Positions 26,587 through 33,670 of a stretch of 64,000 nt of DNA are shown piece after piece. Both the position numbers and the translations under genes were made by a program. Location: NCBI RefSeq assembly GCF_003478035.1, contig NZ_QUEP01000001.1:62001-126000 (forward strand). The letters run 5' to 3'. A model generated the notes under the pieces. It saw only the letters and a program-made list of their open reading frames with translations. It made no database searches and had not been told where the DNA came from. Within the stretch, counting starts at the first letter, position 1, and the number at the start of each line of letters is the position of its first letter. Source of the DNA: Clostridium sp. OF03-18AA (GTDB lineage Bacteria; Bacillota; Clostridia; Lachnospirales; Lachnospiraceae).

Positions 26587-26805
26587 CTAAAAGTTTAACT
26601 CTTTTCCGGCGTTTTTTGTCATCCAGTCATCTAACTGCTGTTTAGAGATATAGTAGTTGTTACCGATCTTGACAGCGGGGAGGAGACCAGAGTTGAGAAA
26701 ACGCCGCATTTTATCTCTGCCATACCCGAAAATATGTTGGAGATCATGTTGGTTCAGATATTGGGGGATATCTGGGGCATCTTTAGTTAAAGAGTTATTC
26801 TTCAC
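26587..26805 (-). CDS. Excisionase-type helix-turn-helix protein
   Basis: A 72-residue DNA-binding protein of the MerR-like excisionase family: an HTH near residues 17-37 (LNQHDLQHIFGYGRDKMRRFL) followed by a wing PAVKIGNNYYISKQQLDDWM. The start is a GTG at 26805, chosen because AAGGAGG lies 8 bases upstream; there is no suitable ATG. It sits directly upstream of the integrase gene, as excisionases often do, and probably directs excision or regulates int. Confidence 0.85.
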   Translation of the reverse strand: MKNNSLTKDAPDIPQYLNQHDLQHIFGYGRDKMRRFLNSGLLPAVKIGNNYYISKQQLDDWMTKNAGKELNF

Positions 26806-26860
26806 AAAAAATTCCTCCTTGGAGGTGTCCCGGATGGCGTATCCGGGACGGTTTAGCAAA

Positions 26861-27163
26861 TTACTCCTCTGGTGTACCCCAGATAGAGATATAGGTCTCA
26901 GCATCCAGGTTATGCTCACACCATTGACGTGCCTCTTCTCGAGTAAGGGATACAATTTTTTCACCGCCGGTCAGATTGTTAATACCGGTAGGTCGAGCAA
27001 GACTTGTCATAGCTCCGCCGACAATATGTAACCAGTATTCACCGTTATCCTTACGATATAAGGTTTCGCAATAGCAGGTTAAGCCAGTCTTACCGTTCCA
27101 GTTCTCGCCGATCATTGTTGATGATGCGGAATCGTAAAGTCTATTATTCATTATAAATTGCAT
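26861..27163 (-). CDS. Small conserved mobile-element protein, function unknown
   Basis: A 100-residue soluble protein with the pattern MNNRLYDSASSTMIGENW ... ETLYRKDNGEYWLHIVGGAMT ... GGEKIVSLTREEARQWCEHNL. I recognise it as a small family common in Firmicute phages and mobile elements, with no known function. The ATG at 27163 lacks a close ribosome site (GGAG is 28 bases upstream); the ATG at 27151 is an alternative. A perfect 12-base palindrome GATAACGTTATC (27175-27186) lies just upstream and could be an operator. Confidence 0.6.
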   Translation of the reverse strand: MQFIMNNRLYDSASSTMIGENWNGKTGLTCYCETLYRKDNGEYWLHIVGGAMTSLARPTGINNLTGGEKIVSLTREEARQWCEHNLDAETYISIWGTPEE

Positions 27164-27302
27164 TTTGTTTTTTGGATAACGTTATCGTTTTCTCCTTTTT
27201 TTTATAAACAATGCATTGCTTATGATGTTAGTATATATGTTTTACCTCAAAAAAGGATGTAAAAAAATGCAGAAAAATATTGAAAAAAACGCAAAAAAAT
27301 GC

Positions 27303-27331
27303 ATGACAAATGATAAGATATATGCTATACT
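27303..27331 (+). promoter_or_regulatory. Promoter in the AT-rich cargo region
   Basis: ATGACA and TATACT are 17 bases apart. Transcription would start near 27338, only about 30 bases before a strong terminator. Confidence 0.65.
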
Positions 27332-27337
27332 AATTAT

Positions 27338-27405
27338 AGTTTATTGTTCGTTGTGTAAATGGAGTATGGGTCATAGTGCTGAAAGGAAGCATTATGGCCT
27401 TTTTT
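27338..27405 (+). ncRNA. Putative short RNA or attenuated leader
   Basis: The interval between the promoter at 27303-27331 and the terminator ending at 27405 would give a transcript of about 68 bases without a convincing ORF. It could be a small regulatory RNA, or an attenuator for the downstream ORF at 27558. Confidence 0.45.
27369..27405 (+). terminator. Strong intrinsic terminator in the element
   Basis: GGTCATAGTGCT pairs fully (two G-U pairs) with AGCATTATGGCC across a 7-base loop and is followed by six T. Confidence 0.88.
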
Positions 27406-27446
27406 GTTGTTTCCCTTTTCAATATACCGGATCCCGAATCAATAAT

Positions 27447-27980
27447 TAACATATGTTTCCATGGAGAAAACATATGGAATTGAGAGAACTGACAGATAGT
27501 CTGCAAGAAGCTATAACAAGCACATTTAGAGCGTTAAAAACAAAGGAGGTGAAAATTATGATAGATATGTTATTATTACCCAAACGTAGGACTCAAGAAT
27601 ATTACAACGGGAAAGATGATTCGGAATTAACATATAAGATATATGTGGCTTGTGTTACGTATTTAAGGAATAAAGAAAACGCAATTATAAGAAAATATAT
27701 TGCAAATTTGGAAAAACAACTAAACAATAATATTTATGCGTTTTGTATTTCGGATTTTTTAGGATATGATATGCGTAAAGATACCATTTCATAGTTGTTT
27801 AATTCAAAACTGATTAATCCAGTAAATGTAAATCTGCTTATACTGCTACATCTAAATGGAATACCTATTAATATCAGAGTACCCAGTAATGCAAAATATA
27901 AATTAGATGCAAATGTAGCAATTGATCCGGATGTCTATATTGATGAGATAACAATAAAATTAAGTAAATAACATATGTTT
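27447..27980. repeat. 12-bp direct repeats flanking the interrupted ORF
   Basis: TAACATATGTTT occurs at 27447-27458 and again at 27969-27980. The repeat is itself nearly palindromic, and a third partial copy (AAACATATG) lies at 27468. Between them is the amber-interrupted ORF. Confidence 0.55.
27558..27971 (+). pseudogene. Unknown ORF interrupted by an in-frame TAG
   Basis: The ATG at 27558 has a strong AGGAGG 8 bases upstream and opens a 78-residue Lys/Asn-rich frame ending with TAG at 27792-27794. The same frame continues for another 58 codons (from TTG 27795) to TAA at 27969-27971 with protein-like composition (NPVNVNLLILLHLNGIPINI, then PDVYIDEITIKL). The simplest reading is a gene of about 137 codons broken by one amber mutation. 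Two separate short genes are possible. I recognise no family. It is very AT-rich, unlike the chromosome, and sits between the short transcription unit and the surface-protein gene. Confidence 0.5.
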
Positions 27981-28133
27981 TTTTGTAGGGAAATAAAGGA
28001 AAATTAAATAAGAATAATATTAATAAAATTATTAATTAAACGTATCAGTAAAAGATAAAAGCCAATCAAAAAAGAAAGAAAATAAATATATCTTAACTTA
28101 TTTTTTATTTGAAAATTTTGTAATAGTTAATGT

Positions 28134-28166
28134 AAAAAGAGAGCCAAATAAGGCTCTCTTTTTTTT
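28134..28166. terminator. Bidirectional terminator
   Basis: GAGAGCC/GGCTCTC with eight T on the plus side and five A (T on the minus strand) on the other. It separates the interrupted ORF from the convergent surface-protein gene. Confidence 0.85.
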
Positions 28167-28173
28167 CGCTAAT

Positions 28174-29286
28174 CTAATTAAAATCTACTGTGATCCGCCC
28201 TAAATTATCGATGACTCTTGCGTGTCCTGCAAGTTTTGATAAGATCACATCATTACTCGGAACTGTGTAGCCGGTTCGGTCACAATAATCAGCAAGCATA
28301 CCATATTTCTTATAAGAACCGATCATATAAATATCATTTTGTGGATCCATAATATGGAATGATTCATCATGTGATGTTGCTTCATGACGTACCCAAATAC
28401 CGTTGATACAATATGCCGTATATGAATGGTTTGCAGCCAAAGATGATACGCTTGTAGCCTGTAAATCAACGCACCAGGCTAATAAACACGCCGCATTTAC
28501 AAAGCCATCGCATACTGCCTTGCCATCCACCAAGCAGCCATATGATAAACTGCAAGACGGCAAAGTTGAATCATATTCTGCCTGATTTACTCGCCTAGCT
28601 ATGCGAACAGCTTTTTCGTAATCGGATGCGTTTTTCCAATCAAAACTATTAAGAAATTTTCTGATTTCTTTTTCTAATGCCAATGTTTCAGCAGAATTTT
28701 CAACTGCTTGATATCCCGGCATCTGCACACCCGCAAGTCTTGCAACTGCATAAATCGGTTCCGCCATTGTGTATGCTGCACTTGCATAAAGAATATTGTG
28801 TTTTTCGGCTGCGTTTTTCATTTGATAGTCAACTGTCCCAACATATCCGTATTTTTCATTCCTTGTATTTTCAAGTTCCGGATATTGTACACTTAAATAA
28901 TCTCTTGACCACTTTGTGGTTAAAGTTCCGTTACTTCTAAATACAAACCAGTCTTTTAAATACGCCAATGGATACTGATCATTATTATTTGTTGTTTCAG
29001 TTTTTGTCTGTACAACACCGTTTACAGTCCATGCGCCATCCGCATTTACTGTATATCCATCCGGCGTTGTAGTATTGGCATACATATTTCCATTGGAATC
29101 AAAGCAGTAACTTTTGCCATTGATCCACTGCCATGTCGAAGTCGCATATTTGCCTTCACTATTCTGATACTTCCAGGTGTTTCCCTCCTGCTTCCAGTCT
29201 GCAAACGCAGTCATCGTAGAGAAGGAAAGACTTGCAGCAAGCGCAAGGGACGCTACACGCATAAACTTATGTTTTTTATTCTTCAT
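28174..29286 (-). CDS. Secreted protein with cell-wall-binding-like repeats and a transglutaminase-like domain
   Basis: A 370-residue exported protein. Residues 1-29 form a signal peptide cut after AFA. Residues about 30-93 hold Trp/Tyr/Gly-rich segments (GNTWKYQNSEGKY, INGKSYCFDSNGN, VNADGAWTVNG) like choline/cell-wall-binding repeats. Residues about 225-310 resemble a transglutaminase-like cysteine domain: Cys259 in DGKAVCDGFVNAACLLAW and His287 in NHSYTAYC; the usual Asp appears replaced by Glu302 (VRHEAT). A role in peptidoglycan or surface-protein modification is inference. It has its own promoter and a ribosome site (AAGGAG) and is cargo of the mobile element. Confidence 0.8.
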   Translation of the reverse strand: MKNKKHKFMRVASLALAASLSFSTMTAFADWKQEGNTWKYQNSEGKYATSTWQWINGKSYCFDSNGNMYANTTTPDGYTVNADGAWTVNGVVQTKTETTNNNDQYPLAYLKDWFVFRSNGTLTTKWSRDYLSVQYPELENTRNEKYGYVGTVDYQMKNAAEKHNILYASAAYTMAEPIYAVARLAGVQMPGYQAVENSAETLALEKEIRKFLNSFDWKNASDYEKAVRIARRVNQAEYDSTLPSCSLSYGCLVDGKAVCDGFVNAACLLAWCVDLQATSVSSLAANHSYTAYCINGIWVRHEATSHDESFHIMDPQNDIYMIGSYKKYGMLADYCDRTGYTVPSNDVILSKLAGHARVIDNLGRITVDFN

Positions 29287-29340
29287 ACTATTTTCTCCTT
29301 TTGCATGTATATCGAAGTGAAAAGTCTTTTTAACATATAA

Positions 29341-29369
29341 ATTATATCATGTATAGTTTGGGCTGTCCA
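29341..29369 (-). promoter_or_regulatory. Promoter of the surface-protein gene
   Basis: On the minus strand TGGACA is 17 bases from a perfect TATAAT. Confidence 0.75.
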
Positions 29370-29428
29370 TATAATGCTTATTTCTTCTGCTTTGCAAAAA
29401 CAATAAAATTAAAACGTATCAAATGTTA

Positions 29429-29461
29429 AAAAGGGAGAAGAACAGATTCCATCTCCCTTTT
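29429..29461 (-). terminator. Terminator of the mob operon
   Basis: AAAAGGGAGA/TCTCCCTTTT forms a stem that, read on the minus strand, ends in a T-run just after the ParB-like gene. Confidence 0.75.
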
Positions 29462-29471
29462 GCGTTTATCA

Positions 29472-29873
29472 TCAGCCTACAATAAAGTTTACCTTCACAG
29501 GTACTTTAAATTCATGTTCTCCATTTAATTTCTGCGCGATACAGATTCTATGTCTCCCATCGTAGCAGATAATATGTCCGTCCAGACTTGAAAGCTGTAT
29601 ATCTACTGGAAACTGATAATCTCCACAAATCAACTTTTTCGCCATTCCAATACAATAGTCTGGTTCATACTCTTTTGGCATGATTCGATTTGGTGAGACA
29701 TTGACAAAATAGAGATCAGCAAGCGTAAGACCTTCAATTGGGCAAGTGCCATTATGGCACTTGCAGCATTCGTCTTTCGCAAAGTTAAAATGGATATCGT
29801 CTCTAGTCTCGGGATAATATTTCCCATCTTTAATCAGATATGGATTAGTGCGCAGATGTATTTTCCGATACAT
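29472..29873 (-). CDS. ParB/Srx-fold-like small protein with a Cys cluster
   Basis: A 133-residue protein. The C-terminal half has the segment DIQLSSLDGHIICYDG-RHRICIAQKL (residues about 91-116), resembling the nucleotide-binding GxxR box of ParB/sulfiredoxin-fold proteins. The N-terminal half has a Cys cluster at 36, 37, 39 and 44 that might bind metal. The ATG at 29873 has GGGAGG 9 bases upstream, inside the end of the coupling-protein gene (29-base overlap), so it is the last gene of the mob operon. Enzyme activity cannot be told. A partition-like or DNA-processing role is a guess from the fold. Confidence 0.6.
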   Translation of the reverse strand: MYRKIHLRTNPYLIKDGKYYPETRDDIHFNFAKDECCKCHNGTCPIEGLTLADLYFVNVSPNRIMPKEYEPDYCIGMAKKLICGDYQFPVDIQLSSLDGHIICYDGRHRICIAQKLNGEHEFKVPVKVNFIVG

Positions 29874-31761
29874 TCGTAAAACCCTCCCTAAAATAATATG
29901 TTTTTTGAAGTCTACAAAAGCTATAAGGCGATAATAATAACGCTTCATTCCCAAGATTTTGTAATTCCTCCGGTCGGATTAAATTGGTTAATTGTTTATG
30001 TTCGCTGCTGCTATACTGGCGGTCGGATAATAATCCATGCGTACTGACACTAGCCTGGGTCTGATAATGTTGTCCTACCATGGATGATATTTCCTGCGCT
30101 GTCTGTGGATCCATCACGGATAGGATAAGCTTATAAGCAGCATTGTCGGTAATGACTCTTCTGGCAGTTTGTCCATAGGTGCGGTCTAACTGACTGTATG
30201 ACTGCATCAGTAAGCATATTGTACAGCCTTTACTTCGCAGTGTTGCCATTCCATCAATCACAGCAGTCGCTTTCCCTAATTGCGGAAATTCATCCAATAG
30301 AACAAGCGTGCGAATAGGATTGTTATCTGGAAATTCGGTCATCGCATGCAAAAATTGGTTGATAATCATGGCAGTTAGAGGAGACCAGTTTTGCAGTCTG
30401 GATTCCGGCAATTCATAATAGATCTGATAACCTTCCAATAGATCACGCGGCAATATTGTACGTTCTCGTGTTAAAAACTCCTGCACGACCGGATCAGTGG
30501 CAAACAGCTCTATCGCATTGTGTACGGTTTCCATGATGGATGAGAGAGTTTTATCTGAGAGACCCTTGAAATGCTGCATGTGATCTCTTGCGTCACCCTC
30601 TGTGGTACTTATAATTTTATCCACAAGTTCCTCTGCGGGAGTGCTGTAAATGATCCGATTGGCTTCGATAAATGTTTTAGATGCATGATAAGCCCAGGTA
30701 TAGACACCAGCCAGATAGTGACGCGCTGCCTGTTCCCAAAATGGATCCTCAGTATCCCGATCAGGAATAATCGCATACAGGATATCATTGAGCGCATGAG
30801 TAAATTCTGACTTTGGCGCAAGATACAACAATTCAAATGGGTCATATCCATAACTGTCCGGATTATACGGATCCATCACACGGCGGTTATATCGTACGGG
30901 AGCATTTTTTAACAACTCTCCTTTGATATCAATGGCCAAAAGTGCGCCTGTCCACATGTGCAACGTAGGGATTGCGACAGCTGCGGACTTCCCGCTTCCG
31001 GGTGTTCCGATGCAAATAATATGTCCGTCCATATTCTGCTGTTTACCAACATAACGCCGTCCGTAACGACCAAATAAAAACCCTGGGTTCCCGTTAAGAT
31101 AGAGATGAGCATTTGGTGCTGGTCGTAATTCCTTACGTTCTACGAGAGGGAGAGAACGCTCGTTTCGGCGTTTCGGATCAAATGGTGACAGAAATGTAAA
31201 GTCACGTTCTCCGGCAATTAGATTACGGATATTTTGTATGGTAATCATACCAGATGGCACTAAGGCAGCCAGATCTAAAAGAGCGTTTACATGTAGTTTT
31301 GTTGGCAGCAAAAGGATTCTACAAGAGACCATCAATGAGGCACTGATCCAAAGTCCTGTAAATGCGGAAAAGTCAAAAAAGCAATTCAGCAATGACTTCC
31401 GTTCTTCTGGTAGAGGGCTTTCGGCGGGAAAACGTGCAGGAATCACAATTTTTGAGATAGGAATGTTTTCTTGCTTTTTTGAAACAGGGGTCTCAAGATC
31501 TTTCATGATTTTGGCATGCTCAGCATTTTTATTGAGATTTAAAAGCATAGCACTCTTAAGCCTGTCTCGTTTAGCAGTCTGGCGGATCTGCTCCGGTGTC
31601 TGGGGCGGATCAAGGTCATCAAAATTTTTGCGCAGCCGGATGCAGGGCGAAGAATTATCGCTCTCTGCTGTCATCTTGTTCATAGGTTCGGCTGACGGTG
31701 CGTTCATCTGCTTTTGCAAGGTCTCCGCGAACGAGGCTCTTTTCTTTTTTATAGTTGTCAT
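29845..31761 (-). CDS. VirD4/TraG-type coupling ATPase
   Basis: A 638-residue type IV coupling protein that would bring the relaxase-DNA complex to a conjugation pore. Two hydrophobic segments (about residues 125-152 and 158-176) anchor it in the membrane. Walker A is IGTPGSGKSAAV (252-259), Walker B LVLLDEFPQLG, and the motif LLMQSYSQLDRTYG is typical. The ATG at 31761 (AAAGG 9 bases upstream) lies inside the relaxase gene, a 107-base overlap in another frame. The N-terminal 110 residues are hydrophilic and unusual. There are no pore genes, so it must couple to a foreign secretion system. Confidence 0.9.
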   Translation of the reverse strand: MTTIKKKRASFAETLQKQMNAPSAEPMNKMTAESDNSSPCIRLRKNFDDLDPPQTPEQIRQTAKRDRLKSAMLLNLNKNAEHAKIMKDLETPVSKKQENIPISKIVIPARFPAESPLPEERKSLLNCFFDFSAFTGLWISASLMVSCRILLLPTKLHVNALLDLAALVPSGMITIQNIRNLIAGERDFTFLSPFDPKRRNERSLPLVERKELRPAPNAHLYLNGNPGFLFGRYGRRYVGKQQNMDGHIICIGTPGSGKSAAVAIPTLHMWTGALLAIDIKGELLKNAPVRYNRRVMDPYNPDSYGYDPFELLYLAPKSEFTHALNDILYAIIPDRDTEDPFWEQAARHYLAGVYTWAYHASKTFIEANRIIYSTPAEELVDKIISTTEGDARDHMQHFKGLSDKTLSSIMETVHNAIELFATDPVVQEFLTRERTILPRDLLEGYQIYYELPESRLQNWSPLTAMIINQFLHAMTEFPDNNPIRTLVLLDEFPQLGKATAVIDGMATLRSKGCTICLLMQSYSQLDRTYGQTARRVITDNAAYKLILSVMDPQTAQEISSMVGQHYQTQASVSTHGLLSDRQYSSSEHKQLTNLIRPEELQNLGNEALLLSPYSFCRLQKTYYFREGFTNVSENTSAH

Positions 31762-32578
31762 AATGTTTAGCCTTTCTTTCGATATAGTTGACAATTGTTT
31801 CTTTCGTGTAGTCTCCACCCAGACGCCGCTCGTGACATGGCTTGGGCGATGCTGCATTTTTCCGTGTAAAAAATTCCGGGATATATCGGTATGCATTTTT
31901 GTGTTCCTGTACTGTGACACCAAAATTATCTTTCATAAGCCAGATAAATTCGCTGCTACTGGATGCCTGTTCCTTTGCGTATTCAATCTGGTTTCTCAGC
32001 TTGTCTTTCCAACTGATTTCCCCTTTAGCCGCAAGTGCAAGCTCCGCCCGTGTCAGACGTTCCTGGGCTTTGCTTTTGGTGTTGACCAGGCTGTGTTCAT
32101 ATCCGTGTTCTTTACAGATGACATTCCCTTTTTCCATCAGTTCATGGCGTAGTTTTCCCGTTGATTGAAAGCTTTTCCCAGCCTTAACATGCTGTTTACG
32201 ATCGCCGCGGTAGCTGACGTTATTGATGACAACATGCGCATGCATGTGATCTGGGCGGTCAGTATGTACCGCAAGATACCATTGATAACAGTCAATTTTT
32301 GTGCGCTGACATAAGTCCTTAACCATGTCGCGGACTTCCTCGGGACTGATTTTCTCATATGTCGTGTTATAGCTGACGATCATATGGTAGTAGGTGCGGT
32401 TTCCGGCACCTGTGGGTTTATTGTAGTAACGCGCGATATCGGAAAATTCCTGTTCAGCATCCAGAATGTCACAGCCGTTTGTGCGGATCAGTTCCTCCGG
32501 GACAGTATCACCGCGGGTAATGTATTGCAGGATTCCCCGGACTGGTCGCTTACTGGGATAGATCTTAATGATCGGCAT
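31655..32578 (-). CDS. MobP-type relaxase
   Basis: A 307-residue DNA-nicking relaxase. Tyr19 (GILQYITRG) is the likely nucleophile, and the metal-binding histidine motif is HTDRPDHMHAHVVINN (His105, His111/113, His115). RTYYHMIVSY (61-70) matches motif II of Relaxase/Mobilisation (PF03432) proteins. The C-terminal third is basic with no helicase domain. AAGGAG lies 10 bases before the ATG; the gene overlaps mobC by 14 bases and the coupling-protein gene by 107 bases. It should cut at the oriT candidate upstream of mobC. Confidence 0.92.
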   Translation of the reverse strand: MPIIKIYPSKRPVRGILQYITRGDTVPEELIRTNGCDILDAEQEFSDIARYYNKPTGAGNRTYYHMIVSYNTTYEKISPEEVRDMVKDLCQRTKIDCYQWYLAVHTDRPDHMHAHVVINNVSYRGDRKQHVKAGKSFQSTGKLRHELMEKGNVICKEHGYEHSLVNTKSKAQERLTRAELALAAKGEISWKDKLRNQIEYAKEQASSSSEFIWLMKDNFGVTVQEHKNAYRYIPEFFTRKNAASPKPCHERRLGGDYTKETIVNYIERKAKHYDNYKKEKSLVRGDLAKADERTVSRTYEQDDSRER

Positions 32579-32900
32579 GGATCGTATTCTCCTTCAATTC
32601 TGTGATAAGATCTTTGATTGCGTCCAGATCATCGGCGATCCTGGCAAGCTCACTTGCTTCCAGAGATTGCGGATGCAGATAGACGGCTCGCACGATCTGG
32701 TTAAAATTTTTTCCAATGCGTGAAAGTTCAATCGTAAGCTCTGGGATTCCACTTATGATATTGATGGAGCTGCGGACGCAGGAGACCCGGATAAATTCGG
32801 ACATGGAGAGACCATATTTTCTGCATTTGGAGATAATCTGTTCTTTCTGCTCCGGCGCGCACTTAAATCCGATGTAGGTGGTTTTAGTTTTAGATTTCAT
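32565..32900 (-). CDS. mobC: MobC-like relaxosome protein
   Basis: A 111-residue protein with an N-terminal ribbon-helix-helix-like domain (TYIGFKCAPEQKEQIISKC ... LSMSEFIRVSC) and the MobC pattern ELSRIGKNFNQIVRAV. MobC proteins bind oriT and open the strands for the relaxase. GAGAGG is 6 bases before the ATG. It is the first gene of the mobC-relaxase-coupling protein-ParB-like operon, directly beside the oriT candidate. Confidence 0.9.
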   Translation of the reverse strand: MKSKTKTTYIGFKCAPEQKEQIISKCRKYGLSMSEFIRVSCVRSSINIISGIPELTIELSRIGKNFNQIVRAVYLHPQSLEASELARIADDLDAIKDLITELKENTIHADH

Positions 32901-32925
32901 GTGATACCTCTCATATTATGCATTG

Positions 32926-33157
32926 ATCGCAGGCAAGGGTGGGTTCCATAGGGCGGTTTCCGCCCTTGGCCAGATGGTTGCAGGTTTTACCGGCGACGTA
33001 TCTGGCCTGGCGGTGCAAAGTCATGGTCACCCTCTAAAATGAGCAGGACTTTGGAGCGCCTCCCCGGGAAGGATGCCCGGACAGGATCACTCGTGCGCGG
33101 AGCACGGCGTGAGCCTGTGTGGGCTGACTGGACGGGGATATCACCCTTGCCTGCGAT
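32926..33157. other. Candidate oriT region
   Basis: This noncoding stretch beside mobC is bounded by a perfect 16-bp inverted repeat, ATCGCAGGCAAGGGTG (32926-32941) and its complement (33142-33157). Inside are GGGCGG/CCGCCC (32951-32965), GGCCAGAT/ATCTGGCC (32968-33007) and CACtCGTGC/GCACGgcGTG (33089-33113). The minus strand reads GATCCTGT at 33081-33088, close to the IncP nick consensus YATCCTGY. Position beside mobC and relaxase genes supports oriT; the nick site is unproven. Confidence 0.65.
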
Positions 33158-33167
33158 GTAGTTGTGG

Positions 33168-33359
33168 CTATTCGCTATAAATGTAATGGCGGACTGCGGT
33201 GCGCAGCTGTGCCGGAAAATCGGCGGCTATCTGCCGCAGATCGTACAGCGTATTACATAATAGGGGAGCTAAAAATAAGAGGATCACAATGTTGAGAAGC
33301 AGTTGACTGGTCTGGCAGCATCTGCTTAGATGTGTATCGGTATTTTTTTTGATTCGCAT
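33168..33359 (-). CDS. Small single-span membrane protein of the element
   Basis: About 63 residues, with one membrane segment LLLNIVILLFLAPLLCNTLYDL (residues about 20-41). The ATG at 33359 follows AGAGG about 11 bases upstream; a GTG at 33371 is possible. It lies between attR and the oriT candidate and reads toward mobC. No family recognised; being short, it could be spurious. Confidence 0.45.
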   Translation of the reverse strand: MRIKKNTDTHLSRCCQTSQLLLNIVILLFLAPLLCNTLYDLRQIAADFPAQLRTAVRHYIYSE

Positions 33360-33400
33360 CTGATAATTCACCTCTTTTCCATTCAGTTTGACGTTGTTAT

Positions 33401-33419
33401 GGTCAAATTTATGGTCAAA
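33401..33419. repeat. GGTCAAA pair near attR
   Basis: GGTCAAATTT and GGTCAAAT at 33401 and 33413 (12 bases apart) match the GGTCAA repeats beside attL, suggesting integrase arm sites at both ends. Confidence 0.6.
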
Positions 33420-33477
33420 TCAACACCAGTGGTCTAAAAACACAGCATTTATCGGTGGTTGTAGGTTATATATCAGT

Positions 33478-33503
33478 GGTTCGATTCCTATCAGATGCAT
33501 TTT
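33478..33503 (+). repeat. attR direct repeat
   Basis: Identical over 26 bases to the 3' end of tRNA-Arg at 25070-25095. It is only a tRNA fragment, with no 5' half. Confidence 0.92.
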
Positions 33504-33540
33504 CTGATGTCCTGGGATACCGGGGCAGTGAGACAGGAAA

Positions 33541-33588
33541 GCGTCTGCCAGATCTGGGAAATGTCCCGGACTGACAGGCGTTTTTTTC
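33541..33588 (+). terminator. Terminator beyond attR (ancestral tRNA-Arg terminator)
   Basis: GCGTCTGcCAG pairs with CTGaCAGGCG around an inner GGGA..TCCC and is followed by seven T. In the uninserted chromosome it would follow tRNA-Arg directly. Confidence 0.7.
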
Positions 33589-33670
33589 TTGCATTCGCCC
33601 CTCAGAAACGATATAATGGGCGAAAGGATAAATTTTGGATCATAAATTATGAATAAAAGGGAGAAGTAGA

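Larger units (their letters stand above)
25070..33503. mobile_element. Integrative mobilizable element in tRNA-Arg(CCG), about 8.4 kb
   Basis: The boundaries are the 26-bp direct repeats at 25070-25095 and 33478-33503. Inside are a tyrosine integrase and excisionase at the tRNA end, MobC, relaxase and a VirD4/TraG ATPase at the other, an oriT-like structured region, and cargo (a transglutaminase-like surface protein, a ParB-like protein, an interrupted ORF). No mating-pore genes (VirB4, VirB6, VirB8) are present, so it should be mobilizable rather than self-transmissible. The stretch 27.2-30 kb is clearly more AT-rich than the flanking chromosome. Nearly all element genes are on the minus strand. 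Confidence 0.9.

Noticed and set aside
27216..27449. 77-codon plus-strand frame in the element's AT-rich patch
   Set aside because: It spans the promoter and terminator of the short transcription unit, has no ribosome site and is Lys/Cys-rich by composition only.
33478..33503. Second tRNA gene
   Set aside because: Only the T-loop and 3' acceptor strand are present; no D-arm or anticodon arm precedes it. It is the attR duplication.
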